Position numbers and translations under genes: made by a program. DNA of 64,000 nucleotides from Desulfofustis sp. PB-SRB1 (GTDB lineage: Bacteria; Desulfobacterota; Desulfobulbia; Desulfobulbales; Desulfocapsaceae). The first letter of the stretch is position 1; every line of letters starts with the position of its first letter. The notes beneath the pieces are model-generated. The model was given only the letters and a program-made list of their open reading frames with translations, searched no databases and was not told the DNA's origin. Positions 9,120 to 18,833 of the stretch are shown piece by piece. The stretch lies in assembly GCA_016722945.1 (NCBI GenBank), contig JAEQMT010000057.1, positions 46,001 through 110,000 on the forward strand, read 5' to 3'.

Positions 9120-10283
9120 TCACCGTCCAAATAAAGAAAGTAACACTCCGGCCGAGACGGCGGAGCCGATTACCCCGGCCACGTTTGGCCCCATGGCATG
9201 CATTAGTAGGAAGTTGGTGGGATCTTCCTTGCTGCCCACCACCTGTGATACCCGCGCCGCCATGGGAACCGCCGAAACTCCGGCCGAGCCGATAAGCGGG
9301 TTGATGGGGGTGCGCAGAATAAGGTTCATTAATTTGGCAAGCAGTACCCCCGAGGCGGTGCCGATGGCAAAGGCGGTGATGCCAAGCCCCAGAATAACCA
9401 GGGTTTCGGTGCGCAGAAACTGCTCGGCGGTGGCGGTGGCGCCGATGGTGACGCCCAGGAAAATGGTAATGATATTGATAAGTGCGTTCTTTGCGGTGTC
9501 TTCGAGCCGGGCCACAACCCCGCACTCCCTGAATAGATTGCCCAGCATGAGCATGCCCACCAAGGTGGCGGCGGCGGGCACGATCAGTGAGACGATGATG
9601 GTAACCATAATCGGGAAGATGATCTTTTCCCGCTTGCTCACCGGCCGCAACTGCGCCATCTTGATTTTTCTCTCGTTCTCATTGGTCAGCAGTTTCATGA
9701 TGGGCGGCTGGATTATCGGTACCAGCGCCATATACGAATAGGCGGCGATGGCGATGGCACCCAGCAGATGGGGGGCGAGTTTGGCCGAGAGAAAAATGGC
9801 GGTGGGCCCGTCGGCGCCGCCGATAATGCCAATGGAGGCGGCTTCCTGGGCGGAGAACAGCCCGGATAGGATGGCACCGATAAAGGTGATAAAGATGCCG
9901 AACTGGGCGGCGGCGCCCAGCAGCAATGATCTCGGGTTGGCGATCAGCGGACCGAAATCGGTCATGGCGCCCACCCCCAGAAAGATCAGCGGCGGAAAAA
10001 TTCCCAGATGATCGCCCTGAAAGAGATAGTAGAGCAGACCGCCAGGCTCCACCGTGTGGATGGCGGTTTCGCTGATTTCCATGATCGGCGGCGCCATCAG
10101 ACCGGCAAACGGCAGGTTGGTGAGCAGCACGCCAAAGGCGATGGGCACCAGCAGTAGCGGTTCAAACCCTTTGACGATAGCCAGATAGAGCAACACCATG
10201 GAAATAGCGATCATCGCCAGCTCGCCCATGCCAAGACCGAAAAAGCCGGAGCCGGCAAGGAAATCAAGAATCGGGGTAAGCAT
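9120..10283 (-). CDS. mmdB: Na+-translocating decarboxylase beta subunit
   Basis: A 387-residue, strongly hydrophobic membrane protein of the OadB/GcdB/MmdB family. In these complexes it decarboxylates carboxybiotin and couples this to Na+ export. The [20 protein letters not shown] segment holds the conserved acidic residue of the ion site, and [13 protein letters not shown] with [19 protein letters not shown] is the conserved C-terminal part. About ten membrane segments are expected. It lies nine bases from the biotin-carrier gene. Because mmdA is the carboxyltransferase in this operon, the substrate is inferred to be methylmalonyl-CoA. Confidence 0.9.
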   Translation of the reverse strand: MLTPILDFLAGSGFFGLGMGELAMIAISMVLLYLAIVKGFEPLLLVPIAFGVLLTNLPFAGLMAPPIMEISETAIHTVEPGGLLYYLFQGDHLGIFPPLIFLGVGAMTDFGPLIANPRSLLLGAAAQFGIFITFIGAILSGLFSAQEAASIGIIGGADGPTAIFLSAKLAPHLLGAIAIAAYSYMALVPIIQPPIMKLLTNENERKIKMAQLRPVSKREKIIFPIMVTIIVSLIVPAAATLVGMLMLGNLFRECGVVARLEDTAKNALINIITIFLGVTIGATATAEQFLRTETLVILGLGITAFAIGTASGVLLAKLMNLILRTPINPLIGSAGVSAVPMAARVSQVVGSKEDPTNFLLMHAMGPNVAGVIGSAVSAGVLLSLFGR

Positions 10284-10291
10284 GGTGCCCT

Positions 10292-10666
10292 CTAGCTGAT
10301 GGTCAGCAGCACATCGCCCGCGTTCACGGCGCTGCCGGTGCTCACCGCAATCTCGGTGATGGTGCCGTCGGTGGGGGCCACCACCTCGTTGGCCATCTTC
10401 ATTGCCTCCAGGATAAGCAATTTCTGTCCTGTTTTGACACTGTCACCCGGCTGCACCATGATGTCGATCACCGTGCCGGGCATCTGTGCCGTCACCGCGC
10501 CATCACCTGCCGGTACACTCTTTGGGGCTTGCCGGGGAGCGGCAGGAGCGGTTGGCGCCGGCGTCTGGGCCGGCACTGGTGGTGCCACTGGGGCCGATTG
10601 GGTGCCTATTTCCTCTATTGCCACGGTGTACGCGGTGTCGTTTACCATCACGCGAAATGTTCTCAT
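10292..10666 (-). CDS. mmdC: biotin carrier subunit of methylmalonyl-CoA decarboxylase
   Basis: A 124-residue biotinyl protein. The C-terminal 70 residues form a biotinyl/lipoyl domain with the signature EAMKM, whose Lys (K90) would be biotinylated. An Ala/Pro-rich flexible linker (residues about 24-50) joins it to a short N-terminal segment beginning [15 protein letters not shown]. It shuttles carboxyl groups from the carboxyltransferase to the membrane decarboxylase. It is placed between the delta and beta genes with nine- to ten-base spacers. Confidence 0.92.
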   Translation of the reverse strand: MRTFRVMVNDTAYTVAIEEIGTQSAPVAPPVPAQTPAPTAPAAPRQAPKSVPAGDGAVTAQMPGTVIDIMVQPGDSVKTGQKLLILEAMKMANEVVAPTDGTITEIAVSTGSAVNAGDVLLTIS

Positions 10667-10676
10667 TATCTTTCCT

Positions 10677-11072
10677 CTACAGGCGGTTGTGAATCTGTTC
10701 GATCATCCCGGCCCGGTACCAGACCGGACTGGCGTCCTGGTATGGGGTGATGTTCTTTACGATAAAGGTGTGCGGCGGGCGATCCAGCATAACGGCGAGT
10801 GCGGCGGTGATTGCCGCCACCAGCTCGGTCTCATCTGTTGCCGGGGCCGGCTTTTGCTCAGGCTCTTCGGTATTGGCTACCGCGGGCGAACTGAGCCGGG
10901 CTTCAATGAGGCCCATAGCGGTGATGAGCAGATGTAAGAGGATCAGGGCGCAGAAGGTGATCCCCATACCCAGCATGGTAGTGAACAGACCGGCACTGAT
11001 TCGCTGGGACAAACTCAACGAATCAATAGTGGCGGGATCGCTGAAGATTTTCAGCAGCTCGGTAAACTCCAT
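10677..11072 (-). CDS. mmdD: decarboxylase delta/gamma subunit (OadG-like)
   Basis: A 131-residue protein with one membrane segment (GLFTTMLGMGITFCALILLHLLI, residues about 28-50), a linker rich in Ala, Pro and Glu, and a C-terminal cytosolic tail. This is the architecture of OadG/MmdD proteins, which assemble the carboxyltransferase and membrane subunits of Na+-pumping decarboxylases. Sequence similarity in this family is low, so the call rests on layout and on its place directly after mmdA. The C-terminal VKNITPYQDASPVWYRAGM is also typical. Confidence 0.82.
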   Translation of the reverse strand: MEFTELLKIFSDPATIDSLSLSQRISAGLFTTMLGMGITFCALILLHLLITAMGLIEARLSSPAVANTEEPEQKPAPATDETELVAAITAALAVMLDRPPHTFIVKNITPYQDASPVWYRAGMIEQIHNRL

Positions 11073-11087
11073 CGTGACGCTCCCCTG

Positions 11088-12629
11088 TTACAGCGGCATG
11101 TTGCCATGTTTTTTCGCCGGCCGCTTCTCTCGTTTACCGGCCAGCATGTTAAAGCCGTCGATGATGCGCTGACGGGTGGTGCCGGGCTCGATGACGTCAT
11201 CCACAAAGCCGCGTTCGGCCGCCTTGTACGGGGTGGCGAATTCGGCTTCATAGGAGGCAAGCAGTTCCGCTTTGGTCTGTGCCTTATCCTCGGCCTGGGA
11301 AAGTTCTTTGCGAAAGATGATATTGACGGCACCCTCTGAGCCCATGACGGCGATTTCAGCAGTGGGCCAGGCCAGCACTATATCGGCCCCCAGTGATTTT
11401 GAGCACATGGCGACATACGCGCCGCCGTATGCCTTGCGGGTGATCACCGTGATCTTGGCGACGTTGGCCTCGCTGTAGGCATAGAGGATTTTGGCGCCAT
11501 GTCGAATAATGCCGCCATATTCCTGGGCGGTGCCGGGCAGAAAGCCGGGCACGTCCACAAAGGTGAGCAGCGGTACGTTGAAGGCGTTACAGCTCCTGAT
11601 AAAGCGGGCCGCCTTGTCGCCGGCATTCATATCCAGGCATCCGGCCATGACGGTGGGTTGATTGGCGACGATGCCCACCGACTTGCCGTTGATCCGGGCA
11701 AACCCGCAGATCAGGTTGGTGGCGAAGTAGGGCTGGTATTCAAGAAATTTGCCCTCGTCGATGATCGGCACGATAATGTCGTGCATGTCATAGGGTTTGT
11801 TGGCGGTGTCGGGAATGATGGTGTCAAATTCCGTGATCTGGCGGTTCAGATCATCGTGGCAGTTATGGGTGGGCGGCTCTTCCATGTTGTTGGCGGGCAG
11901 ATAACTCAACAGCTCGCGAATCTTGGCAAGGCATTCTTCGTCTGAGCCGGCAATAAAATGGGCGTTACCGCTGACCCGGTTGTGGGTCATGGCGCCGCCC
12001 AGATCTTCGGCGGAAACCTCCTCGCCGGTCACCGTTTTGATGACCTGCGGCCCGGTGATGAACATCTGCGAACTTTTGTCGACCATGAACACAAAATCGG
12101 TTAGTGCCGGTGAATAGACGGCGCCGCCGGCACACGGCCCCATGATTGCCGAAATCTGGGGAATAACCCCTGAATAGACGGCGTTGCGAAAGAATAGTTC
12201 ACCATAGCCGGAGAGCGCATCCACCGCCTCCTGGATGCGGGCGCCGCCGGAATCGTTGAGCCCGATGATGGGAGCGCCAACCTTGACCGCATTGTCCATC
12301 GCTTTTACCACCTTTTTGGCGTGCATTTCGCCAAGGGCACCGCCGGTGACGGTGAAATCCTGCGAGAAGGCGAAGACCAGGCGGCCGTCTACCCGGCCAT
12401 AGCCGGTGACCACCGACTCACCCTCCATGTCGAGCTTGTCGAGGCCGAAATTAGTGCTGCGACATTTGACGAAACAGTCCAGTTCCACAAAGGAGTGTTG
12501 GTCAAAGAGCAGTTGCAGTCGCTCACGGGCGGTGAGCTTGCCTTTTTCGTGTTGCTTGGCAATGCGCTCGGAACCGCCGCCCAATGCCAGCTTTTGCTTT
12601 TTCTCACGCAAATGTTTGATGGTATCCAT
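11088..12629 (-). CDS. mmdA: methylmalonyl-CoA decarboxylase alpha (carboxyltransferase)
   Basis: A 513-residue acyl-CoA carboxyltransferase made of two crotonase-fold halves. It moves the carboxyl group of methylmalonyl-CoA to biotin. [20 protein letters not shown] and [16 protein letters not shown] form the N-terminal acyl-CoA site; [20 protein letters not shown] and [21 protein letters not shown] form the C-terminal site. Length and motifs fit MmdA/PccB. The propionyl-CoA carboxylase beta alternative is less likely because the operon supplies OadB- and OadG-type subunits and no biotin carboxylase. Confidence 0.92.
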   Translation of the reverse strand: MDTIKHLREKKQKLALGGGSERIAKQHEKGKLTARERLQLLFDQHSFVELDCFVKCRSTNFGLDKLDMEGESVVTGYGRVDGRLVFAFSQDFTVTGGALGEMHAKKVVKAMDNAVKVGAPIIGLNDSGGARIQEAVDALSGYGELFFRNAVYSGVIPQISAIMGPCAGGAVYSPALTDFVFMVDKSSQMFITGPQVIKTVTGEEVSAEDLGGAMTHNRVSGNAHFIAGSDEECLAKIRELLSYLPANNMEEPPTHNCHDDLNRQITEFDTIIPDTANKPYDMHDIIVPIIDEGKFLEYQPYFATNLICGFARINGKSVGIVANQPTVMAGCLDMNAGDKAARFIRSCNAFNVPLLTFVDVPGFLPGTAQEYGGIIRHGAKILYAYSEANVAKITVITRKAYGGAYVAMCSKSLGADIVLAWPTAEIAVMGSEGAVNIIFRKELSQAEDKAQTKAELLASYEAEFATPYKAAERGFVDDVIEPGTTRQRIIDGFNMLAGKREKRPAKKHGNMPL

Positions 12630-12685
12630 AGATCCTTCTTGCGATGTACCGATAAGCCGGGTTACGGGCGCCTGCGCCCTGGGTA

Positions 12686-12967
12686 TTATGCGTACAGACC
12701 ATAAACCGTTTCGGGGCCGAGCAGGGTATCGATCTCCATCTGCACGGCGTGGCGCTGGTCATTGCTGAAGCAGTTGTTCCAGTCCCGCATCGATCGCCAG
12801 GTGCTGATGGCCAGCCGGTGATCGGGACGATCCAACCGCCTGAGTGTTTGTCCTGAGATGTAGCCGGACTGGGTAAGACAGAGTGGTCGCATGCGCCCGG
12901 GTAACGGTGCAAGTCCCGCAACTTTACCGGCGGAAACTTCGCGGGTGATACAGATTTTGACGCTCAT
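12686..12967 (-). CDS. small ABM-like (antibiotic biosynthesis monooxygenase fold) protein
   Basis: A 93-residue protein starting [14 protein letters not shown]. The pattern of an N-terminal beta strand, a helix, then [13 protein letters not shown] and [19 protein letters not shown] matches the dimeric ferredoxin-like ABM fold, where YISG(Q) and a W-x(4)-W pair are characteristic. An upstream in-frame start (13006) would add 13 residues lacking homology. It is the first gene of the decarboxylase operon. Its role there is unknown; ABM-fold proteins bind quinone- or haem-like ligands or act as small sensors. Confidence 0.65.
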   Translation of the reverse strand: MSVKICITREVSAGKVAGLAPLPGRMRPLCLTQSGYISGQTLRRLDRPDHRLAISTWRSMRDWNNCFSNDQRHAVQMEIDTLLGPETVYGLYA

Positions 12968-13447
12968 GATGCTCCGTATGGTGAAAAGTGGGCCGGGAAC
13001 AGCCAAAGAACAGCGTTATCATCTCTTTATTTTATTGTCCCTGTCATGTCAATAAAAAAATGATTTATGGTAATGAATGTGTAGATAATCTGCTGGAATA
13101 TGTCCAGCGCTTATTTTTAACGTATTGATTTGCAATATTTTTTCAGAAACTTCGGCTTGCCTCATCAATAGGAGTTGTTATGTCCGTCTGAATAAGAACA
13201 GTGTTCTGATTTTTCCTGGCGATAGAATGAATAATTTCTGTTATGGTTGATGATGTTGGGAAGCCCTCTCCAGGGAACCTTGCAAAATGGCCTTTTCGCC
13301 CAATCTTATCGTTGCTCAAAAATTTTATCCTGGCAATATCAACCATATGCCCGCGGTAAAATTTTCCACGCGCCTTGATCTTGAACGAAAATTATCATTT
13401 TCTAAGGTTCCCTCCAGTTTTTACGTTCTAAGGTGGAAAAAAGGTCA
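12968..13447. other. divergent promoter region carrying MITE copy 2
   Basis: About 480 bases separate the methylmalonyl-CoA decarboxylase operon (minus) from the glycosyltransferase pair (plus). An A/T-rich block (about 13020-13145) is the likely promoter region of the decarboxylase operon. The right half is occupied by a MITE copy ending 35 bases before the glycosyltransferase start. A 67-codon minus-strand frame (13143-13346) runs into the MITE and is not called. Confidence 0.5.
13269..13416. repeat. MITE copy 2 with target-site duplication
   Basis: The element is 13273-13412 (140 bp). It starts GGGAACCTTGCAAAATGGCC and ends with the matching inverted sequence TCTAAGGTTCCC. Perfect TCCA direct repeats flank it at 13269-13272 and 13413-13416. 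Internal blocks such as GCAATATCAACCATATGCCC are shared with copy 3. Confidence 0.85.
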
Positions 13448-14434
13448 ATGAAGGTCGTGTTTTTCGTGGGCGATGAAGGGATCGGTCGGGGCGAATTCTA
13501 TCTTGATCTGGCCGAGGCGTTGAACGAATTGATCCAGTTGACGGTAGTATTGCCCGCCACTCATCGCTCGTTATCCCGGTTGCCCGACTCGCTGCCGGTG
13601 CTGCCCTACCACGCTGTCAACACCAGGCGTAATCCGTTGCTCTTACTGGAGGTTGCACGGCTTATCAGGGGGTGCCGAGCCGACCTTGTCCACACCCACT
13701 TCGACATGGCCACCGAGGTGTTTTTCCTGCTTAATCGATTTCTCAAGCTGCCGCACATAGCGACCAAACATAATCCGCGCAAAGGCAGGATATACCGTCG
13801 CTGTAAAGATGTGATCGCGGTTTCCAGCACGGTTGCCGCCACCATCACCGGTCCGCGCGTCCATCTTATTGAAAATGGGATCAAGCCGGTTGCCGTTACC
13901 AGGAGTCGGCCGGAGCGCTTTACCATGGTTGCGGTGGGGCGACTGGAACGGGTTAAAGGGTTTGATCTGCTTATCCAGGCGGTTGCCGCCCTGCCCTTTG
14001 ACTTCAGCCTCAAGATAGTGGGGGCGGGAGATGAAGAAGGGCCGCTGGCTGAGCTGATTGAGAAGCTTCGTCTTACCGAAAAAGTGAGTCTCTGTGGGTT
14101 TCGTGATGATGTGCCCCAGATACTGAGCAGTTCTCATCTGCAGGTGATCAGCTCACGCAGCGAAGGGTTCAGTATTGCCGGTCTGGAGGGTATCTGCTAT
14201 GCACCAGTGGTTCTTTCCACCCCGGTGGGCATGATGGGTGAATACTTCAAGCCTGAATTCCTCTGCTCAGCCGAGCAGCTTGGCGAAGCAATCGATAAGA
14301 TACATACCGACTATGATGCGTATGAGACCGCCTTTGGTTGCATGCGTGACGCCCTGGTGGATCAGTTTCATCTCGATAGATGCGCCCGCCGCCACGTAGA
14401 CTGTTACCGGGAAGTATTAGAGCACCGGGTTTAG
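13448..14434 (+). CDS. glycosyltransferase, GT4 family
   Basis: A 328-residue GT-B transferase. The N-terminal domain starts MKVVFFVGDEGIGRGEFYLD and contains ADLVHTHFDMATEVFF. The donor domain has FTMVAVGRLERVKGFDLLIQ and the acidic nucleotide-sugar motif SSRSEGFSIAGLEGICYAPV (EX7E). It resembles lipopolysaccharide core or surface-glycan enzymes. ATG 13448 follows an AAGG; a GTG at 13433 is an alternative preceded by AGG. It is followed after 19 bases by a second glycosyltransferase, so the two likely act on the same glycan. Confidence 0.82.
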   Translation: MKVVFFVGDEGIGRGEFYLDLAEALNELIQLTVVLPATHRSLSRLPDSLPVLPYHAVNTRRNPLLLLEVARLIRGCRADLVHTHFDMATEVFFLLNRFLKLPHIATKHNPRKGRIYRRCKDVIAVSSTVAATITGPRVHLIENGIKPVAVTRSRPERFTMVAVGRLERVKGFDLLIQAVAALPFDFSLKIVGAGDEEGPLAELIEKLRLTEKVSLCGFRDDVPQILSSSHLQVISSRSEGFSIAGLEGICYAPVVLSTPVGMMGEYFKPEFLCSAEQLGEAIDKIHTDYDAYETAFGCMRDALVDQFHLDRCARRHVDCYREVLEHRV

Positions 14435-14453
14435 CGAAACACTTTTTTTCAAC

Positions 14454-15476
14454 GTGAAAACTCAACGCCATAGTATCGCCGTTATCGGCAGAAAGAAGTA
14501 TCTGCAATGGGACAGCCAGGTTGCCATGGCCGCCGGCCAGCTGGGCCACCGGGTGCTGCACCTGCAGACCAACGGCCGGCCACCGGCAATTCAATGTGGG
14601 CGCGGTGTGCTCAAAGCGCTGCCGTTTTGTAAACGGCGTACCGCTGAACGTATCAGTGACGGCTGGCATGCCCGGTGGATGGCGCGCCGACTGTCCGGCG
14701 CCACACCGGATATTATCATTCTGGCAGGTGCCATGTTCATCACCGAACCCTATTATCTGATGCTGAATCGGTTCAAGGTGGAGCATCCCGGCACCATCAT
14801 CGTCGGCTGGGTCGGTGATCGATTCAACGACACCACCGCACACCGCTTCAGGCAGTCGGTGCTCGATCTGGCCTGTTATACCGACAGCTCCTTCGCGGGG
14901 GCCTTTGTCCAGGGACTTACCACCCGCTATCTGCCATTGGCGGCTAGTCCCATCTTTTTTAGCGCCATTGATTACCCGGAAAAAAGTATCGAATGTATCT
15001 TTGTCGGCTCATCCAGTCCGCATCGTGAAGCGATGCTGGCGGCTGTGCGGACGCCGGTTACAGTGTATGGCAACGGCTGGCGCCGCCTTAAAAAAAACGC
15101 ACCCGCCAATATTGCGGTACATGATCGAAAGATATCTCCCGAACGTACCAGGCGTTTGTACGAACAGGCCAAGATATGCCTTAACTTCAGAAACGAAAAA
15201 AGCGTGGTACATGGGGTCAATCAGCGCAGTTTCGAACCGTTTTTGGGTTCATGTCTGGTGGTGCATGAGCAGGTAGCTGATCTTGCCAGCTGCTTCGAGA
15301 TAGGCCGGGAGATTGTCAGTTTTTCCACCAGTGAAGAGCTTAACCACCACCTCGCCGCGCTTCGCGCCGATCACGCCGTCAGACGTCAGGTGGCAGAGGC
15401 CGGTCGCCGGCGGGTACTCAGTGAACACACCTTTACCCACCGGCTGCACGATCTGATTTCTGAACTGACCGGTTGA
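14454..15476 (+). CDS. CgeB-like glycosyltransferase
   Basis: A 340-residue protein with a GTG start at 14454. The N-terminal part (GRKKYLQWDSQVAMAAGQLG, then GATPDIIILAGAMFITEPYY) and the C-terminal part (CLNFRNEKSVVHGVNQRSFE, then FEIGREIVSFSTSEELNHHL) match the CgeB / Glyco_trans_1_2 type found in spore-coat and surface-glycan clusters. It sits immediately downstream of a GT4 gene and converges on sucD with a 28-base gap. The sugar donor is unknown. Confidence 0.75.
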   Translation: MKTQRHSIAVIGRKKYLQWDSQVAMAAGQLGHRVLHLQTNGRPPAIQCGRGVLKALPFCKRRTAERISDGWHARWMARRLSGATPDIIILAGAMFITEPYYLMLNRFKVEHPGTIIVGWVGDRFNDTTAHRFRQSVLDLACYTDSSFAGAFVQGLTTRYLPLAASPIFFSAIDYPEKSIECIFVGSSSPHREAMLAAVRTPVTVYGNGWRRLKKNAPANIAVHDRKISPERTRRLYEQAKICLNFRNEKSVVHGVNQRSFEPFLGSCLVVHEQVADLASCFEIGREIVSFSTSEELNHHLAALRADHAVRRQVAEAGRRRVLSEHTFTHRLHDLISELTG

Positions 15477-15504
15477 GCGATCCCCGCAAATCGGTGGATT
15501 GCTA

Positions 15505-16395
15505 TCAGCGCGATAGCTTCGCCCCGTCATATACCTCGCGGCAGAGTGCACCCAGGCCGCCTAAATCGCGGCAGACGTGGATGGAGGCCTGCTCCATGGC
15601 GGCAAGTTTGGCCTCGGCGGTACCCGAACCGCCACTGATAATGGCGCCGGCATGCCCCATGCGCCGTCCCGGCGGGGCGGTGAGGCCGGCAATAAAGCCG
15701 ATCACCGGTTTATCCATATGGTGGGCAATCCATTCGGCTGCTTCCTCTTCGGCGCTGCCGCCAATCTCTCCCACCATGACCACGGCCTGAGTCTCGGGGT
15801 CTTCGTTGAAGGCATGCAAACAGTCGAGAAAACCGGTTCCGTTGACCGGATCGCCACCGATACCCACGCAGGTGGATTGCCCCAACCCCTGCTGGGTGAG
15901 TTGATGGACGACCTCGTAGGTGAGGGTGCCGGAGCGTGAGACTACCCCGAACGGGCCGCCGGGCAGATGGATATGGCCGGGCATGATCCCTATTTTACAG
16001 CGGCCCGGACTGATAATTCCCGGACAGTTTGGGCCGATCAGGCGGCATGAGGTGGCGGCGAGAAATTGTTTGACCCGAAGCATGTCCATAATCGGCACGC
16101 CCTCGGTGATGCAAACGATGAGCTCGATACCCGCATCGACCGCCTCGACTATCGCCTCGGCGGCAAAGGGAGGCGGCACAAAGATAAGAGAGGCGTTCGC
16201 CCCGGTGGCGCCGGCGGCCTCTTTGACGGAGTTGAATACCGGCACCTCATCCATCTTCTGGCCGCCTTTGCCGGGCGTTACTCCGGCCACCACGGTGGTG
16301 CCGTAAGCAATGCACTGGCGAGTATGGAATTGCCCTTCTTTGCCGGTAATGCCCTGAACGAGTACCCTGGTTGTGTCGTCAGCGAAGATTGTCAT
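15505..16395 (-). CDS. sucD: succinyl-CoA synthetase alpha subunit
   Basis: A 296-residue subunit that binds CoA and carries the phosphorylated histidine. [19 protein letters not shown] is the CoA-binding Rossmann loop, [12 protein letters not shown] is conserved, and [19 protein letters not shown] contains the active-site His of GHAG. In the methylmalonyl-CoA pathway the enzyme interconverts succinyl-CoA and succinate with substrate-level phosphorylation. It lies in the same direction as sucC but separated from it by a GDPD-like gene. Confidence 0.95.
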   Translation of the reverse strand: MTIFADDTTRVLVQGITGKEGQFHTRQCIAYGTTVVAGVTPGKGGQKMDEVPVFNSVKEAAGATGANASLIFVPPPFAAEAIVEAVDAGIELIVCITEGVPIMDMLRVKQFLAATSCRLIGPNCPGIISPGRCKIGIMPGHIHLPGGPFGVVSRSGTLTYEVVHQLTQQGLGQSTCVGIGGDPVNGTGFLDCLHAFNEDPETQAVVMVGEIGGSAEEEAAEWIAHHMDKPVIGFIAGLTAPPGRRMGHAGAIISGGSGTAEAKLAAMEQASIHVCRDLGGLGALCREVYDGAKLSR

Positions 16396-16419
16396 CTGGT
16401 GTCACCATGATTCAGTATT

Positions 16420-16476
16420 GATGGCGTCGTAGAACTTCCCTCTGGGGCTGGCGGGATCGTTTTGACGTTGTGGGGT
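16420..16476. repeat. partial copy of the GATGGCGTCGTA dispersed repeat
   Basis: The sequence beginning GATGGCGTCGTAGAACTTCC at 16420 follows the same order of blocks as the left part of the repeat at 52576: GATGGCGTCGTA, then CTT-CTCT, then GGATC-GTTTTGAC. It lies between the GDPD-like gene and sucD. It appears to be a decayed or partial copy. Confidence 0.5.
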
Positions 16477-16479
16477 TCA

Positions 16480-17562
16480 TTATTGAGGTGTTGGCAGGTT
16501 ATCATAATTGGCACCTGGGGTGTTGAGGCGGCGCAGGATGTCCTCGATTTCAGAACCGCCCGGTTCAGCGCCCGGTTCAGGTGCGGATGCGTTCGGATCA
16601 AGAGCCTGTCGGACAATCCGATCATAAGCGGTAAGAATAGCTGCCGGAGTAAGCTCGGTGGCCAGATCATTGACGATGGTCTTGATGATCGTTTTAGGCC
16701 GCGGCGCCTCACCCAGCATGGCGTCGGCGTCAAGGGCGAGGACGCCGACGCCCAGCAGCTGGCTATCCTCCAGATAGGTTGACCATCGGTACGAGCTTGT
16801 GCTGCTGGAAAGTGTTGTGGCGGACAAGCCAAGCATGTCCACGTAAGAGGACAGAGCTTTGAGTCCATGCCTGGTTACCATCCAGTCAAAATTATACCCA
16901 CCCCACCCCGTCGGTTCCCGTACCATGACCTGGGAGCCGTCGTTGGCGCCGATGAGCTGGACAATGGCGACAATCTCCGGTGGATAGGCTGACTGTTTGC
17001 TCAATTCAGTGACTGAATCGGCATCATAGCTGCCGACAATCAACCTTCTTCTATTTTCCGGATAGCTGAATGAAGAGAGTTCGGCCATTGCCACAGGAAC
17101 CAGTTCTCGTCCGAATGGACGATGCTGCCAGCCGTTTTTCAACTCGATAAAAAGCGTGACGGGCTCACCCGTCTCCTGCTCAAAAAGCGCCACCACAGAA
17201 AGTACTTCGCGTAGATACGGGGGACGCAGGCCGGTTGGCCAGGTGTATGCATCAAGTTCAGTGCTCGTATAATTGCCTGCAAACGATGCTTCCAATTGAT
17301 TGCCCGTATCCGCGTGAGCATCTGATAAAGAGTGATCAGCGGCGATGAACTGCTCATCGAGGACGTAGAGGACTTCATCCTTGCTCATGACCACCGGTAC
17401 ATGAATAGCACGGCCGCCCTGCTCCAGGGCACGGGTATATGCCGGCAGGCTGAACGGCGGCAGAGCAGAGGGGTCGCCCGAGTTGATGATGAGCGGCGCT
17501 GCACCAAGGGGGCCGGCCCCGGCCAGCATAGCGAGCACGATAGCAACAATCATCCGGATCAT
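16480..17562 (-). CDS. degenerate glycerophosphodiester phosphodiesterase-like protein
   Basis: A 360-residue protein with a signal peptide (MIRMIVAIVLAMLAGAGPLG) and a fold resembling GDPD. The segment SLPAYTRALEQGG aligns with the family's AAFRKAxELGA region, and VTLFIELKNGW with the family's IEIK motif. However, the catalytic HRG is NSG (27-29), the ExD pair is HVP (54-56), and the HD after VLYV is LDE (68-70). It is therefore probably an exported non-catalytic GDPD homologue. The Pro/Gly-rich C-terminus has no known motif. It starts 10 bases after sucC and ends 84 bases before sucD. Confidence 0.6.
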   Translation of the reverse strand: MIRMIVAIVLAMLAGAGPLGAAPLIINSGDPSALPPFSLPAYTRALEQGGRAIHVPVVMSKDEVLYVLDEQFIAADHSLSDAHADTGNQLEASFAGNYTSTELDAYTWPTGLRPPYLREVLSVVALFEQETGEPVTLFIELKNGWQHRPFGRELVPVAMAELSSFSYPENRRRLIVGSYDADSVTELSKQSAYPPEIVAIVQLIGANDGSQVMVREPTGWGGYNFDWMVTRHGLKALSSYVDMLGLSATTLSSSTSSYRWSTYLEDSQLLGVGVLALDADAMLGEAPRPKTIIKTIVNDLATELTPAAILTAYDRIVRQALDPNASAPEPGAEPGGSEIEDILRRLNTPGANYDNLPTPQ

Positions 17563-17572
17563 GGCCGGCGAT

Positions 17573-18727
17573 CTAGGCGATTTCGGCCACCTTCCGGGCG
17601 GCGTCGCCGATATCTTCGGCATTGATCAGGTTCAATCCCGAATCGGCCAGGATACGCCTTCCCTCTTCTACGTTGGTTCCCTCCATGCGCACCACCACCG
17701 GCACCGACAAGCCTACCGCGGTGGCGGCCTGCACCACCCCGCGGGCCAATTCGTCGCAGCGCAGGATGCCGCCGAAGATATTGATCAGGATTCCTTTGAC
17801 GTGCGGATCATCGAGAATGATGCGAAATCCCTGTTCCACCCTGGCGGCGCTGGCGCCGCCGCCCACATCAAGAAAATTGGCGGGCTCGGCGCCCGCCTGT
17901 TTGATGATATCCATGGTGGCCATGGCGAGCCCCGCTCCGTTTACCATGTTGCCGATGTTTCCCGAAAGCTTGATATAGTTGAGATCAAACTCCGCTGCTT
18001 TACGCTCGTGCGGGTCCTCTTCCAGCGGGTCGCGCATGGCGGCGACATCCGGATGACGATAGAGGCTGTTGCCATCGATATCGACTTTGGCATCGATGGC
18101 GATGAGCTCGCCCTGGTCGGTGACGACCAGCGGATTGATTTCCACCATGGAACAGTCGTAATCGACGAAAAACCGGTAGAGGCGGCGCATCATCGCACTA
18201 AACTTTTTGCCGGTGTCACCGCTCAGAGCCAAAACAGCGGCCAACGCGCGGAGTTGAAAGCCCTGCAGTCCCAGCAGTGGATTGACGTCGACGGAAACGA
18301 TCCGTTCGGGGGTGGCGGCGGCCACTTCTTCGATATTCATGCCGCCGTCACTGCTGACCAGAATCGTTATGGTGGCGGTGTCTCGATTGACCAGAAGCGA
18401 ACAATAGAGTTCCCGGTCAATGGCAACGGCGCGTTCCACCAGAACCTGATTGACTGTTTTGCCCATACCTGCCGTCTGCTCGGTAACCAGCTCCATACCA
18501 AGGATATTGCGGGCCGCCTGCTCCGCCGCGGCGGCGCTGTCAACCACCTGCACACCGCCGCCTTTGCCGCGTCCGCCGGCATGTACCTGGGCCTTGATTA
18601 CTACCGGGGAGCCAAGGGTTTCGGCAATACGGCGGGCATGGTCGGGGTCGCGGGCCACCTCGGAATCGGGTACCAAGATGTCATGAGCGCGAAATAACTC
18701 TTTTGCCTGATATTCGTGAATTTTCAT
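17573..18727 (-). CDS. sucC: succinyl-CoA synthetase beta subunit (ADP-forming type)
   Basis: A 384-residue ATP-grasp subunit. MKIHEYQAKELFRAHDILVP is the standard N-terminus, VKAQVHAGGRGKGGGVQV the ATP-grasp loop, and NGAGLAMATMDIIKQAG with GILINIFGGILRCDELARGV the conserved C-terminal parts. With SucD it makes ATP or GTP from succinyl-CoA. Nucleotide specificity is not certain from reading. It is upstream of the GDPD-like gene and sucD, and about 100 bases downstream of the acyl-CoA synthetase gene. Confidence 0.95.
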   Translation of the reverse strand: MKIHEYQAKELFRAHDILVPDSEVARDPDHARRIAETLGSPVVIKAQVHAGGRGKGGGVQVVDSAAAAEQAARNILGMELVTEQTAGMGKTVNQVLVERAVAIDRELYCSLLVNRDTATITILVSSDGGMNIEEVAAATPERIVSVDVNPLLGLQGFQLRALAAVLALSGDTGKKFSAMMRRLYRFFVDYDCSMVEINPLVVTDQGELIAIDAKVDIDGNSLYRHPDVAAMRDPLEEDPHERKAAEFDLNYIKLSGNIGNMVNGAGLAMATMDIIKQAGAEPANFLDVGGGASAARVEQGFRIILDDPHVKGILINIFGGILRCDELARGVVQAATAVGLSVPVVVRMEGTNVEEGRRILADSGLNLINAEDIGDAARKVAEIA

Positions 18728-18833
18728 AAGATCGTGTTGCCTATCTGTGGTGGTGGCGGCTTAGCCGAACAATTAATCGTCATACGACTTGGCGGCGGGG
18801 AGTGCATGGTCGGCAGTCCCCGCCCAGCTGAGC

